Below are positions 12,501 through 23,937 of a stretch of 64,000 bases of DNA, piece by piece; the stretch's first letter is position 1; every line of letters begins with the position of its first letter. Below the pieces are notes generated by a model. The model did no database searches, was not told the DNA's origin, and saw only the letters and a program-made list of their open reading frames with translations. The translations under genes were made by a program, and so were the position numbers. Origin of the DNA: Micropterix aruncella (Eukaryota > Arthropoda > Insecta > Lepidoptera > Micropterigidae); NCBI GenBank assembly GCA_944548615.1, contig OX155952.1:30901458-30965457 (forward strand), written 5' to 3'.

Positions 12501-13590
12501 CGAAATTCAAATCATATCAATCCGCCATTACAACTAACTATGTAGAATTATGAGATGAGATCGATCATACTATCGATAAAACACAAGGTAGGTATTCCTA
12601 TTCATATAAGATTTATACTCATCCAGACCAGGAACACCATTAATTGCAATTATTCTAGCAAAGTCGTTTGTAAAATATAATGCACTATTAGAAAGAAAAC
12701 GCGTGAAAGCGTAAGTCTCCCAAAGGTCCCACGCGCCACCCAGGGAGTCACCCAAAATCACTTTTTTGATAAGTTGGCGGCGACCCCTGCAGCGCCCATC
12801 CTCCTGCCGTTTTGGAGTCCAACGGCGAACCATTCTCAACAGGCCGTTGTAAATAAACACATACAAAACTTCTTGCGGCTTTATTTGCAGAAGTTCTCAA
12901 CATCCTTGAACACCAGATAATAAATATGGCTGAGACTGAAATCTACGCGGATTGACTTTCGTGGGCCTTGTACTTTCGACTTGTCACAGTAGATGTCTGT
13001 ATCAGGATTTTTAATTCTTTTCTTTAATTTTGTCTTAAGTCCAGCGACTGAATGCTTAGAAATTGGCAAAGGGATATGTTATTTGGAAAAAAATATCCAA
13101 AAATCATGATGCCATTTTGTCTCGTTTTTATCGATATTTCTCGACCTAATATTTTGGTTTTGTGATGTGTTATTATGGCGTTTTTTAATATCATATAAAA
13201 CATTTATAGTACCATAATCATTACAAATAAGTAATAACTAATAATAACTAACAATAAGCAATAATTCAAATTTAATACGGAAAATATATAATTTAAAATA
13301 GAAAAAAAACAACAAATTTGTTCGTAATGCAAATATTAAAAATCTGGTTATTAACAAGTTGATAAAAATATATTATAAATTCAAACTCACCGTTTAGAAT
13401 CTACCGGTAAACCATGAAAGCATAAACCTCGATTGATGTCAGATTTATTTGTACAATCTACCACGGCACACACACACACATCGTCGGCTTGTCATGGTAA
13501 CGGAACGCAAATAGGTATAATTATTTAAAAAGAGTAATAAAGACAGCGCAGGCAGATTCATTTCTCCCGACGAAAGAGTAGACAATCAAA
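12500..13590. other. non-coding stretch, nothing recognised
   Basis: Minus-strand frames at 12570-12866 and 12881-13069 show no known domain. The remainder is AT-rich, with a short (CA)n near 13467-13480. Confidence 0.35.
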
Positions 13591-13599
13591 CGCGCGAAA

Positions 13600-13745
13600 A
13601 TTTTACAGCCGCCAGCGCCGTAACGAGTGGCCTAAGGCTGCCCCCAGGACGTACCCCTCGCCTCACTTCCCTCGCACCCTCTTCCTGCAATGCCCTGTAA
13701 CTCGAGAGTTCACCTGTTATTCTCTCGGTATACTGTCCATAGGGG
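13600..13745 (+). repeat. partial copy of the GACGTACCCCTC repeat family
   Basis: GGACGTACCCCTCGCC, CTCGCACCCT, GCAATGCCCTGTAACTCGAG and TTCTCTCGGTATACTG match the middle of the larger copy at 25846-26443 and its inverted copy at 37560-37925. Confidence 0.65.
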
Positions 13746-13749
13746 CTGT

Positions 13750-14760
13750 ATTTTTAATGTACGAAAAATTCGAAGAATAAAAAAATAAGTAAATTGGTAA
13801 AATATAGTAAATATTCAGTGCCGAACTTCTAAATCATGTGAATATTTTTTGTAATCGAATAGAACATACGTATTTCTGACATCGCTATATTTTAGTTGGT
13901 TGTATTAAACGATATAATTCTTTAAAACATTTCCTACAAATCATCAGACCTGTAAGAAATTGCCCACAATCAATAGACTTACAAATTTCTCGGCGCAGAA
14001 TATTTTTATTATATTACGGTATGACTATTATGTATATATTTATTATTATTTCATATGTTACCTATTGTCGATATAATTCGGAGACTTCTGGCTTCGCCAG
14101 GGATTGAAGTCATAGAAGCCATAGTCATAGAAGTCAAGACGTTCTACAGTTTATGTAGTTTATTTGTGATAAGTCTCTTTAGCTCTCCGCGCTTTCAGTA
14201 TATTATTAGAAGAGAACCCCTTTGGAGTTTTCTTCATGCTAATTTTATTTGACACACAACTTTGGGAAGTACTGCTATCGAGGACATTGTAAAAAATGTC
14301 TCCTGTTGCGAGAATGTGTATTTCTCAGAAATGTGACATTGTTATCTGTGGCTGGGTTGTTATGGTTGGGCGCTAGACCCAGCCGTGGGTGTTTTGTTTA
14401 TTTACCCTTGTTGCCATTTCGCAACACTTGAAGTTTGCCACGGCAATAAATCAGGGATCCCTAAGTGTCGGATACTTGGCAATCTGTGTGGAGTGTGGTG
14501 TCCAGATCTCTTTCATTTTCCTTCTCTCTGTGTCTAACTGGTAAAACAACACATCGCATAACCAAAAGATTAGGTATAACTACAAATGTTATATACGAAT
14601 AGTTAGAGAAACGCCTAAAGTTTTATGTCATTAACTTTTATTTATTAGTCTTCTATTCTTATACGCAAAGAAATATCGATAGAAATAAGCCTAAATGACT
14701 GTATAATTTGTAGATTACTTCTGATAGCAATTATGTGTGAATTTGTGAATACGTGAATCA
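13750..14760. other. non-coding stretch, nothing recognised
   Basis: AT-rich. Two short adjacent frames at 14055-14431 have no known domain. Confidence 0.35.
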
Positions 14761-14764
14761 GTAA

Positions 14765-15423
14765 GGGCCTGCACCAACCGGCCCGTTAACTTCAGCTAAC
14801 CGTGGTTAGCTAACCACGATAAACAATATAACAGCCGGTTAAATCATGACGGCTTGCACCAACTATTTGGATGTCCCGGTTAACGACCGCCGTTCGGAGT
14901 CCGCAAAAATAATTTTTGAGTGTTTGAACATAACCATAGACACAACTGAAATCGAGATTGCTCGCCTCAGCTAATCACAGCACAGTTCAAAATGGCGGAC
15001 GGGAGGTTCTCAGCTCATAAGCTGTCAAACAATCAAACGCTTTTGTTCATGTCTCGCTTCTTTCCTGATTAACCGCAGACATATAGGAAAACGTCAAACA
15101 ACCACACGCTTTTGTTCATGTCTTCGCGTCTTTCCTGATTAACCGCAGACATATAGGAAAACGTTTTACGAGTGCGATAACCAACAAAAGCGAAAAAACC
15201 GCGGCTCAGGCGAAGCGATCAAATCTAACCTCGAAAATTGACAACTAGCGTTTGACAGCTCGCTAACTGCTGGTTAGTGGCGCTAGCCGGGCACCAGAGC
15301 TCGGTCAGGGAATGTAACTGCAGTTAGCTTAACAGAGCATGGTACAAGCAGTTTGGACTATTTAACTGTGGTTAGACTCTTTAAACACGAGCTCTATCTT
15401 AACCGAGCTTGTGCAAGTCACCC
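14765..15423. mobile_element. PIF/Harbinger-like MITE with TAA target duplication
   Basis: Bounded by TAA at 14762-14764 and 15424-15426. The ends are GGGCCTGCACCAACCGG and, reverse-complemented, GGGTGACTTGCACAAGC, imperfect terminal inverted repeats rich in GTTAAC/GGTTAG motifs. A 3-bp TWA target and GG ends fit PIF/Harbinger. Inside, a unit of about 76 bases (CGCTTTTGTTCATGTCT ... GCAGACATATAGGAAAACG) is tandemly duplicated at about 15022-15167. No transposase. Confidence 0.6.
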
Positions 15424-15426
15424 TAA

Positions 15427-16100
15427 GTTGATTAAGACTCATGAAAAAGAGTCAAAATATCTCAGATTTTATTATTTGTCAATAGAATTTTGCAAAAAAA
15501 AAAAAAAAAACAACATATTTTATTTTTTTCTGGGTTTTAATATAAACTATGTACACTCTGAATGGATATCAATTAATTTAGACGTTCTTTGACATATTCT
15601 CCTAGGCCCACCGAAGTTATATATTATATGATACATTCAAGGTGAAATTTATATCTGCAAAATTTCTTGCCCTTAGTAACTGTAATAATCGAATCTATCA
15701 TGGGTGATAATTCAATTAAATTTAAAGGGAGTGGGCGTTAGAAATGGCAACGAAAAATTTTTTAAATTACAGCTATCAAAATAGCTGTGTCCGTCGCCGT
15801 ATTTTATCTCTTCTTATAATTTGGATTTTGGTAGATTTAAAATGACGAGAATATGCTTATTATTTGTTATTATGACTTATTATTCTTATTAGGTAATATA
15901 TTTAAGACTACTTTTCCACATTTTCATATATTTTATAACAATTAAGGCTCCTTTCCGAGTTGACGCGACTAAAAATTTTGATATTTTTGCAATGCCACGT
16001 GCCCGCGCGCTTTCGATATATATATAAAGATGTATAGGTATACCGCGGCGACAAGGGAATACGTCCCACCGTTGCCAGTGGCCAAATACGAATGACGATT
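15427..16100. other. AT-rich non-coding stretch
   Basis: No gene recognised; an A-run of about 17 bases lies near 15494. Confidence 0.4.
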
Positions 16101-16140
16101 TCGGCTTCGCGCGTCGTCTAATATAGTAATTAGTCTCTCA

Positions 16141-16857
16141 GTGGCTTGTGCCAACAAGGGTTTGACAGTATCCTCCACACCCCCAATACAGTTTGAGCGG
16201 GATGGCTCTAAAGGCAAAAAACATTTAACTACCAAACCTTTCTCAATAATTGAGAAAGCTTCAGATTGGATTCTGGAGGTTGATTCGGTCTCTAAGCAGT
16301 ATAAATTCCCTGAAAATCTCGGATGCACAACCCTCCGTCCAGATATAACTCTTTACTCTCTATCTCTGAAGGTGGGTCTTATTGTAGAATTAACTGTTCC
16401 ATGGGAATCAAATATCCCAAAAGACCACGAGTATAAATTAAATAAATACCATGATCTCGCAAATGCCGTAACCCGGAACGGCTTCAATGTTCACCTTCAC
16501 GCGGTGGAAGTTGACGCTCGTGGCCGGCCAGCTAAATCTCTATTTCACCTCTTTAAAGATCTTGGCCTTTCCAGAAAAATAATCAACTCTTTCCTAGAAA
16601 AAATATCTGAAACCGCGATTTGCGCATCTCAAATTCTATGGCTTCGAAGGGGGAGTGAATGGGTGGTGAGGGGAACGCTCACATGTGGCAAGACAGCTGT
16701 CCTAAACCTACCACAGCCGGTCGTTAGTCCGGAATCCGCTGCTCACCCCCCAGAAGTGCAAAAAATAGTATTAATATGGGCCCGACTCCGGTCGGTGAAT
16801 TCCATGGCAGCTCCGTTTGTATTTTATTGTCGATTTGGCTTTTCAATTATAATATAA
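16141..16857 (+). CDS. retroelement endonuclease-like domain fragment, copy 1
   Basis: Open for 238 codons. Residues 66-68 are RPD, residues 83-89 ELTVPWE, lysines follow at 99 and 102 in a KLNKY context, and residues 123-128 read EVDARG. The block RPD(I/L)-x-hhELTVPWE-K-(P/E)VEVG recurs in proteins I associate with non-LTR retroelements carrying a PD-(D/E)xK-like nuclease. That assignment is from memory of the pattern, not a search. There is no reverse transcriptase upstream, so this is a 5'-truncated element. A second, frameshifted copy lies at 20660-21230 and shares the 3' tail with GGGCCCGA and GTCGGTGAATTCC. Confidence 0.6.
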   Translation: MACANKGLTVSSTPPIQFERDGSKGKKHLTTKPFSIIEKASDWILEVDSVSKQYKFPENLGCTTLRPDITLYSLSLKVGLIVELTVPWESNIPKDHEYKLNKYHDLANAVTRNGFNVHLHAVEVDARGRPAKSLFHLFKDLGLSRKIINSFLEKISETAICASQILWLRRGSEWVVRGTLTCGKTAVLNLPQPVVSPESAAHPPEVQKIVLIWARLRSVNSMAAPFVFYCRFGFSIII

Positions 16858-16859
16858 TA

Positions 16860-18950
16860 AATTATCAAATGAATAGTTTTTTAGAAAGTAAAAATTAGAT
16901 TTCAATAATAAAATAACTTAAGATCACTGTGTTATTTTTTATATCACTCAAAACTATCTTTAATAAATAGAAAAAAAATAATGTTTGGCCATAACATTTC
17001 TGGAGATTACGTAGTTTCAAACATTTATTTTAATGTTTTTTGTATGGAAGTTCCAAAAACTGTCTTGGTACTATGCAAATATACCATACGCTAGTGTAAA
17101 TAGTATTTTTTTAATATTGAGAATCATCTCTAGGTGTTTCAAAAACTGAAGACAAATCTCGCTCGTTTTTATTTTTTTGGAAAACAGTAACAGAATAAAG
17201 ATAATTTACGATTAATATGGAAATAATTTATTAATTTCGTTTTTGCGAAATGATAGCTTAAGGACCAGGTTTGTAAAATCCGGCATAATTGTATTAAAAT
17301 TCTTTTTCGTGTTCTCACAACCAGGCAACAAAATTATGCTTCATATAGCTTTTGGCCGCCACGGCCGGAACACGTTGGATGCCAAACTAAAAACCATTTT
17401 TAGCCCAGTGGGCCGCGACGGACACCTTGTGACTGCCAGTATATCGAGTCCAGGGGGCCGCGTCGGACACCATGTATCCGCATGTCGTTGATCACTTCCA
17501 AAGCCGACCAACGGACAGCATTTCGACTGTTTTTACTAAGGCAAGTGAACCGCACGGCCCCACAGTACAACCTGACCACTTGGCACCAAAAATAGAAAGA
17601 CGGTTGGACATTCTCACAGGCTGAGACGGACATTGGTGTCTGCCATTTGACATCTCCGAAATTAATGAGTAAATCGCTGTTTCCGCAAGTCACCCATTAT
17701 TTTTGAGTTATTTACTGATTTCTTTTGCGAAAAAACACCTCAACGATTTTCGGACGATTCTAGATTTATTAGTGCAGCCTCGGGAGAAAGTATGCTGTCG
17801 GACACATGGTGTCCGTCATGGCGTTCATATGTAAGTCGACAAATACTTCAAATATGTGAGAATATGATTCAAGAAAAAGTATTTTTGAACATTTTCACCA
17901 ATTAATTTTTGTAGTATTTGGGAGTTACAAAATATGAGCTTTATGAGAATGTACTGCTCTACTTATCCAATTACTTTAAAGTTATATGATTCATAATATT
18001 TCAGCGACTGTGATCTTACAAAGTTGTTTTTTCTAATTTATATGAATAGGTAGTACTGATTGTTAAGGCAAAGTCTGATAGCGTTTCTTTCCATATATCG
18101 GCTTTTTAATTACCATCAATGCTTACTCATATACTTTTCAATATATCTCACAAAATTTCGGACAACTCAAGTTCTCTGTGATTACTAATATGTATTGGAA
18201 GTACATGAAAATATTATTTCCTAAAGCTTGACTGCTTAGCTAACCTTAAAAAATCCTATTTTGCATGGAAAATACACGGCGACATCGAATATATGTACAT
18301 ACGTGTGTATATTAGATATTGATATATAAGAGGTAGGTGCCTAATTTATTTATACTAATTAAGGTGATTATTTAATATGGTGTCTTGAGATCGCATATCT
18401 TACAGGAGTCATAGGGATGTTCAGAAACTCAGTAATAATACCAATATTCAAAGATTAGTTCCGATCCAATGAATCATTGAATGTCGTTCTACGAAGAGTT
18501 GCATATCGAAAGCAAAGCAGCGTACCTTGAAGGAATTTTCATTATTTGATCTGCGCTATGAATTCTTTTGTCGCAGCTCAGATTCCAATCGAGTGGGCAT
18601 TACTCGTAATAAATGATCAAAACCTTGGGACCGAAATGTAAACGAATTTCCCATCATTCAAACACATTTTCAAATTTCCCATGCATTAGATAGATAAGAT
18701 ACGTTCAATACTATCCAACTAATTATTACAAATTTTCGTATCAGCTGTAAGCGACACGATCTACGCGAGTTTTTTGACAGTTTTAAACAGACTTCTGTCT
18801 CTCTTTTCTACAACGGGCGAGTAAAACGTCGTCTCTGTCTTGCTTTGTCCAAAATCCCTGTGGAAACATATTTATCCTAAAGAAACCTAAGGAAACCTAG
18901 CTTTGTTATTATAAAATGATTGTTTATGTTTAAAAGTCTATATTTATTTT
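16860..18950. other. non-coding stretch with repeated CGGACACC motif
   Basis: Between 17400 and 17820 the motif (G/T)CGGACACC or its complement occurs several times, including the palindrome GGACACATGGTGTCC near 17799. No transposon ends found. The rest is AT-rich. Confidence 0.4.
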
Positions 18951-19184
18951 TAATAAATGACATTTTATTATGAATTTTTGATTTATTTTGCATTTATTTT
19001 ATAACTATTTTTATTTTTACTGGTCCTATTTTTATTGATTGTTTAGTCTTTTATTTGTGATTATGAATTTTTCACTGCTGTAACCTTCTTTTTATTTATT
19101 TAAAAAATCTATACAATAAATAAATTGCTTCTAGCCTTTTAGATTTTTTAAACGCATACATATAGAATAACTAATCTACAGACA

Positions 19185-19380
19185 TATAGAATATCCGCCC
19201 AAGCACAAGCTTTGCTTGGTTGAGGGGCATCGGACAGTAACCATTAAATAATTGAATCGAATTTCCTGCCGTGAATTTAGTAATTTAGTGCCATAATATT
19301 TTATTTATTGTTTTAAATAGTAAAATGTAATATTATTTTTAAATTTCTGTGAATAAATAAATTAAAAAAAAAGAGTTACA
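19185..19380 (+). repeat. possible LINE 3' end
   Basis: An AT-rich 3'-UTR-like stretch ending in GAATAAATAAATTAAAAAAAAAG. No coding part attached. Confidence 0.25.
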
Positions 19381-19429
19381 TCATACTATTTTAGTCATAT
19401 GCGATAATGACATTTGCTTGTTACACGAG

Positions 19430-19610
19430 ACATGACTGCCCAACAAAAAAGGAATGTAATGTCTTCAGGATTCATCTATGTATGTTTTCCGTTTCTTTAC
19501 TCCACCACAACTACTAAACGTTGGAACCGATTTGATACTGTGTGGTATTGTTAGAATCGTTATTTCATCCAGAGTGTCATAGGGTACCTTGACTGTTCAA
19601 ATATCGAGTA
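19430..19610 (+). repeat. dispersed repeat, TTCATCTATGTATGTTTTCC family
   Basis: GGATTCATCTATGTATG, CCGTTTCTTTACTCCACC, AACCGATTT and GTGTCATAGGGTAC recur in order at 55145-55330 (plus) and 35105-35265 (minus). Non-coding, family not identified. Confidence 0.65.
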
Positions 19611-20204
19611 AGTAGTTGTGTAAATGTCTGAATATCCAAATGTCAATAAATCAAAAATTTTGTAAACCCTGTACGGAGTTACTTAATCCTCCATTCAAGC
19701 TGTTCAGATACATTACAATATTGTATTGATTTTATATCGCATGATATGGCTCTTTAGGGATTGCTAAACGCGGGGTAATCGCTAAATTAAGGATTAGTTT
19801 TGTACATTTTAATGCAGACGGAAGGGAAGTCGCCCTCTGGGTTATATAGGGATGTGCACGCAGTAATTTGAATATCGATAGACGAAGTTAACGCTTCTAT
19901 CATTATTCTATTTATCGATAAAGTTATAGCCCAGATAAGGCTTCTTCACATAGGTTTATATGCATTACAGTTTGTCTATCTGCCTTTCCGTTTATATCTA
20001 CTTGGATAGCTTGAGAAGCGTTAAACCGATTTCGATTTCGTTTTTTCCTATATAAATCGCTAACTGCAGAAATGGAACGACTGCCTTTTTTCAATTTTAC
20101 AAGAGACTGAAAACAGTGTACTGGGATATGTTTTCAATAACCCTATTAATAAAAAATCTTACTCCTAGATATTAGGTTGATGTTTAATTTACCCTAGCTA
20201 ACGA

Positions 20205-20530
20205 TTGAACTATGTTGATAAATAAGACTATTGATTATAGATGGCATTAGATTTCAACTCCATAGTACGATTTGGCGGTCCTTCTGCGGCAGCGAAAGGC
20301 AAGTAACTCTGTTAGCTTTGACGGCCAAACTAATACCATTATTTTACATCTATCATAACATTGATAATGAATGTTTTTTTCATGGACTGATTGATGATAA
20401 AAAAGGCAATGATAATAATAATAACATTAAATTATTACTGATATCTGCCCCGTTTTTTATATAAATAGAATGCCATCTATTATTCTATCTGAACTTTACA
20501 GTGCCCAATTATTACGTACCTATTGAAACC
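20205..20530 (+). repeat. dispersed repeat, ACGGCCAAACT family
   Basis: Shares the order TTTGACGGCCAAACT, CATAACATTGATAATGAATG, GGACTGATTGAT, GCCATCTATTA with 30395-30600 (plus) and 39765-40140 (minus). AGATGGCAT near 20239 and ATGCCATCT near 20470 could be short inverted ends. The frame at 20231-20464 is a shadow. Confidence 0.5.
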
Positions 20531-20659
20531 TGTATACAAAATTCAGAATTGAAATATTTATGTAAATATTATTAAAATAATAAGAGCTATTAATTGAAAA
20601 TTCGTTTTTTATTATTTTATACTGTATTTTATACTATTTTATACTGTACTGTTTTCAGA

Positions 20660-21230
20660 TTGGATTATGGAGGTCGATTCGGTCTCTAAGCTGTATAAAT
20701 TCCCTGAAAGTCTCGGATGCACAGCCCTGCATCCAGATATTTTAAGAGTTATAATTCTTTACTCTCTATCTCGAAAAATGGTCCTTATCGTAGAATTAAC
20801 TGTTCTATGGGAATCAAATATCCCAAAAGACCACGAGTACAAATTAAATAAATACCATGATCTCGCAAATGCCGTCACCCGGAACGGCTTCACTGTTCAC
20901 CTTCACGCATTGGAAGTTGGCGCAGCCTGCCAGCTAAATCTTTGTTTAACCGTTTTAAAGAGCTTGGTCTCTCCAGGAAAATAATCAACTTCTTTCTAGA
21001 AAAATTACCTAAAACCGCGATTTCCGCATCTCAAATTCTATGGCTTCGAAGGGGGACTGAATGGGTGGTAAGGTGTACGCTTACATGTGGCAAGACAGCT
21101 GTCCTAAACATACCACAGCCGGTCGTTAGTCCGGAATCCACCGTTCACCTCTCAGAAGTCTAATAATTATATATGATGGGCCCGATTTTGGTCGGTGAAT
21201 TCCATAACAGCTCCGTTTGTATTTTATTTA
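20660..21230 (+). pseudogene. retroelement endonuclease-like domain fragment, copy 2 (broken)
   Basis: Close nucleotide match to 16265-16830. The copy starts abruptly at CAGATTGGATTATGG, as expected for 5' truncation. An 8-base insertion after CCAGATAT and a frameshift near 20930 split it into two frames (20667-20984 and 20942-21163). ELTVLWE replaces ELTVPWE. The 3' tail GGGCCCGATTTTGGTCGG matches copy 1. Confidence 0.75.
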
Positions 21231-21249
21231 TAGGCGTATTTATAACTTC

Positions 21250-21340
21250 ATATACAATGCACCGCCATTGAGAGATTGCCACGCGTACCCCTTGATGCAA
21301 CTTCGCGTACCCCCTGGGAGTACGCGTACCACTAATTGAG
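21250..21340. repeat. hAT terminal remnant
   Basis: GCGTACCCCTTG, CGCGTACCCCCTGGG and AGTACGCGTACC are typical of hAT ends with GTACGC/CCCCTGGGGG blocks. Only a fragment without a partner end is present. Confidence 0.3.
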
Positions 21341-21509
21341 CAACAATGACTTAGAGCCTGCCTATTCTGTCAATTAAAAAAACAAAAGAAAATAAAAGAG
21401 TTATTTTCAAGTTATTATATACGTGGTTATAAATAACGAAGCTCGAAATTCCAAAAAAAGTGTCTTAGATTAGTGTATGGACCACATTAATAGTTCAATT
21501 TCACCACTA

Positions 21510-22173
21510 CACTGAGAATAATATGAAGATGTACCTAATACACGGAAATACGCATGTTTCACAAGGATTACGCATATAACTCGGACTGTGGTCCATACAT
21601 TAATATGAATTAACATGACACGTAACGGTGTTGGCGTGACTAGTTACCGTGTCGTAATGTTAAAATATGATGTCACTTCATTACGTCGCGACCTAGGGAT
21701 CTCGCTTCTAACATGACAGCATGTAGTAGTATACTTACAGTAATATTCGGACACATGAATCATGTTGAAACTGCAGTATACTGTTATTTTTTTCGTATTA
21801 TCCGTAAGGAGAACGTTGAGACATATACCCGATTAATGGAATTTCAACAAAATTCCTTGTAATTCAACAAAATTACGATTAAAACATTGTTATTCTGTAT
21901 AAAACCGTAATAGAACCGCAGAGGAAAATATTGGAATAATTCTTAAATTACCATTTCAGTATTCCCGTTTGATACAGAATAACGATGTTTCAATCCTAAT
22001 TTTGTTGAATTACAAGGAATTTTGTTGAAACACCATTACTCGATTTTGTGTATTAACATTTTCCTTACGGTTAATTCATATATATGGACAACAGTCCGAG
22101 TTATATACGTAATCACTTTTGAAACGTGCGCATTTCTATATATTACGTGTATTTTCCGTGTATTTTCTCAGTG
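21510..22173. mobile_element. CACTGAGAA-family foldback element
   Basis: Starts CACTGAGAATAATATGAAG and ends TTTTCTCAGTG. The second half is the inverse of the first: AATTCCTTGTAATTCAAC and CGTTATTCTGTAT lie forward near 21855-21900 and reversed near 21970-22030. The right arm lacks the middle section of the left arm. Two copies joined tail to tail, or a long-TIR element, explain this. Confidence 0.75.
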
Positions 22174-22294
22174 AAACTATTTTCAGATACGTATTCAGCT
22201 TGAAAGAATAAAATGTTACACTAGACTTGTAATAAGCGTTCGTTTGGTATATGAGTCAAAGTGTTACAACAAACTTCGCAAATCAATACAAAAT

Positions 22295-22583
22295 GGGCAC
22301 ACGACCCGGTGGCATAGGGGTTAGGTCGCCTGATCTTGCATTGTAAGGTCCCGGGTTCGATTCCCGGCTGGGTCACCATTTTCCGTTGAGATCAAATTAA
22401 CTGAATTGCATTTTCAATTCTGTCGATCGAATGCAATAACAAGACACACACTTACAGACATCTTACACGCACACATACATATAACATGTCATAGTAGGGT
22501 TGGTTGTAAGAGATTGTCATATGACAATAAACCCGCCCATTGTGACATTTCACAATAAAGAGTATAAATAAACAAACAAACAA
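22295..22583 (+). repeat. tRNA-derived SINE, full length
   Basis: The head folds as a tRNA: acceptor arms GACCCGG and CTGGGTC pair with one G:T, the D-arm region is GGCATAGGGGTTAGG (A box), and the T arm is CCGGGTTCGATTCCCGG (B box). The anticodon arm is irregular, so it is not a functional tRNA. The tail ends in (AAAC)n. ACAAAAT at 22288-22294 and 22584-22590 is the target-site duplication. Confidence 0.9.
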
Positions 22584-23079
22584 ACAAAATTACCTAATTT
22601 CAGTTAGCATACTTATAGAACTTACTTGTACTTTCCGTGCCATGTATTTTATCAGTGCATCCCAAGGAGCGCAGGAAATTTCGTTACTCGATGGAATGTA
22701 TACATATATTGTTTTCTACAATACTCTAAACGAACTTTTCAGGAAGGATTCCTCAATATAATATCGATATTTTGGTAACATCGACATATCGCTACTACTC
22801 TACCTTAAAGCCATCAAGTATTTAAGAGAGCCCTTGCTTAGGATTACATCTCGACTCGGGACAGACGGCTCGCTTTTCCGGTAGCCTTTCTGACTTTCCT
22901 CGCAAAAAGGGTAGAGCGTTAACTGACAGGGGAAAAGAAAGGATCTGCTTGCGATGCTGGCGCTCGCTTAAAAAACAGCTATTTTAACCTGGTGTACGCC
23001 AGTTGGAAAAACCACCCATGTGCGCTTCCCAACAGAGGTAGGTACGCAATGTTTTCAAAACCGTAACCACAGGTAGTAA

Positions 23080-23100
23080 GGAGAGGGGGGGGGGGGGGCG
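23080..23100. repeat. poly(G) run
   Basis: An uninterrupted G tract of about 15 bases in GC-mixed DNA; no element ends recognised around it. Confidence 0.6.
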
Positions 23101-23164
23101 TAACCCATCTCACGGAATATATAGAAAAAGAAAGAATACGGTAGATAGCAAATGCGTCAGACAT

Positions 23165-23263
23165 TGTTTGTTTGTTTCTACTCTTTATTAGGAATTTCAC
23201 AATGGGCAGGTTGATTATCATACTACAATCTATTACAACCAACCCTACTATAAAGTGTTTATA
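23165..23263 (-). repeat. SINE 3' part
   Basis: The reversed tail (TTTG)n, CTACTCTTTATT, TTTCACAATGGGC and TACAACCAACCCTACTAT match the 3' end of the SINE at 22295. The adjacent SINE starts immediately after it. Confidence 0.85.
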
Positions 23264-23690
23264 TTGTTTGTTTGTTTGTTTCTACTCTTTATTGTGAAAT
23301 TTCACAATGGGCGGGTTAGGTAATTGTCATATTACAATCTCTTACAACCAATCTACTATAACGGGTTTATATGTTTGTGTCCGTGTAACATGTATGCAAG
23401 TGTGTGTGTCTTGTTATTGCATTCGATCGACAACTTGCGGTGTCAACTACAACGGGCGAGCCCGTCACCACAGGACGTTTTAACGATTTTTTCGTTCTGT
23501 CGCCCTGCAGTGAACGTAGAAGACTTTGGACAGAACAATCCAACGTCTAGCTACGCCACAACCTCGACAGAATTGAAAATGCATTTCCATTAATTTGATC
23601 CCAACGGAAAATGGTGACCCAGCCGGGAATCGAACCCGGGCCCTTACAATGTAGGCGACCTAACCACTATGCCACCGGGCCCGTGTAGTA
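23264..23690 (-). repeat. tRNA-derived SINE interrupted by R680 fragment
   Basis: Reverse copy of the SINE, from the (GTTT)n tail to the head CCGGGAATCGAACCCGGGCCC ... GCCACCGGGCCC. The body is split at ATCGACA by a 131-base R680 piece. The tRNA-like B box is intact. Confidence 0.9.
23433..23563 (-). repeat. R680 fragment nested in SINE
   Basis: Covers only the R680 sense 3' end, from GTGTCAACTACAACGGGCG to CTACGCCACAACC. TCGACA at 23427-23432 is repeated at 23564-23569, so the fragment arrived by an insertion with target duplication, not by recombination. The open frame at 23324-23593 is an artefact of the nesting. Confidence 0.9.
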
Positions 23691-23748
23691 TGCGTGCGTG
23701 TAACATGTGTGACTATGACTGGCGATTAGCTCGGGTTTGCCTACGGCA

Positions 23749-23913
23749 AAATGTATATAAATTTATATTTACATTTACATTTACATTTACATAGAGCGGG
23801 GTTTACTATAGAGCTATAGCATTACTATAGAGCGGATTACTATAAAGCGGCGCACATTTACATTTATATTTACATTTATATACATTTTGTATACATTTTG
23901 CCAAGGCATCCAT
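23749..23913. repeat. imperfect inverted repeat with (TTACAT)n
   Basis: TGCCTACGGCAAAATGTATA at the left and TATACATTTTGCCAAGGCA at the right face each other. Between them are (ATTTAC)n arrays and three ACTATA(G/A)AGC units. It is possibly a small MITE. Confidence 0.45.
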
Positions 23914-23937
23914 TATTGGACGCCTCACATTTGAGGG

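Noticed and set aside
18805..18830. Another R680 fragment at CTACAACGGGCGAG
   Set aside because: Only about 13 bases match and the flanks do not continue the R680 sequence, so chance is likely.
22301..22375. Functional tRNA gene
   Set aside because: Acceptor and T arms pair well, but the anticodon arm does not give a standard 5-bp stem with 7-base loop, and the sequence continues into a SINE body with an (AAAC)n tail and a target duplication.
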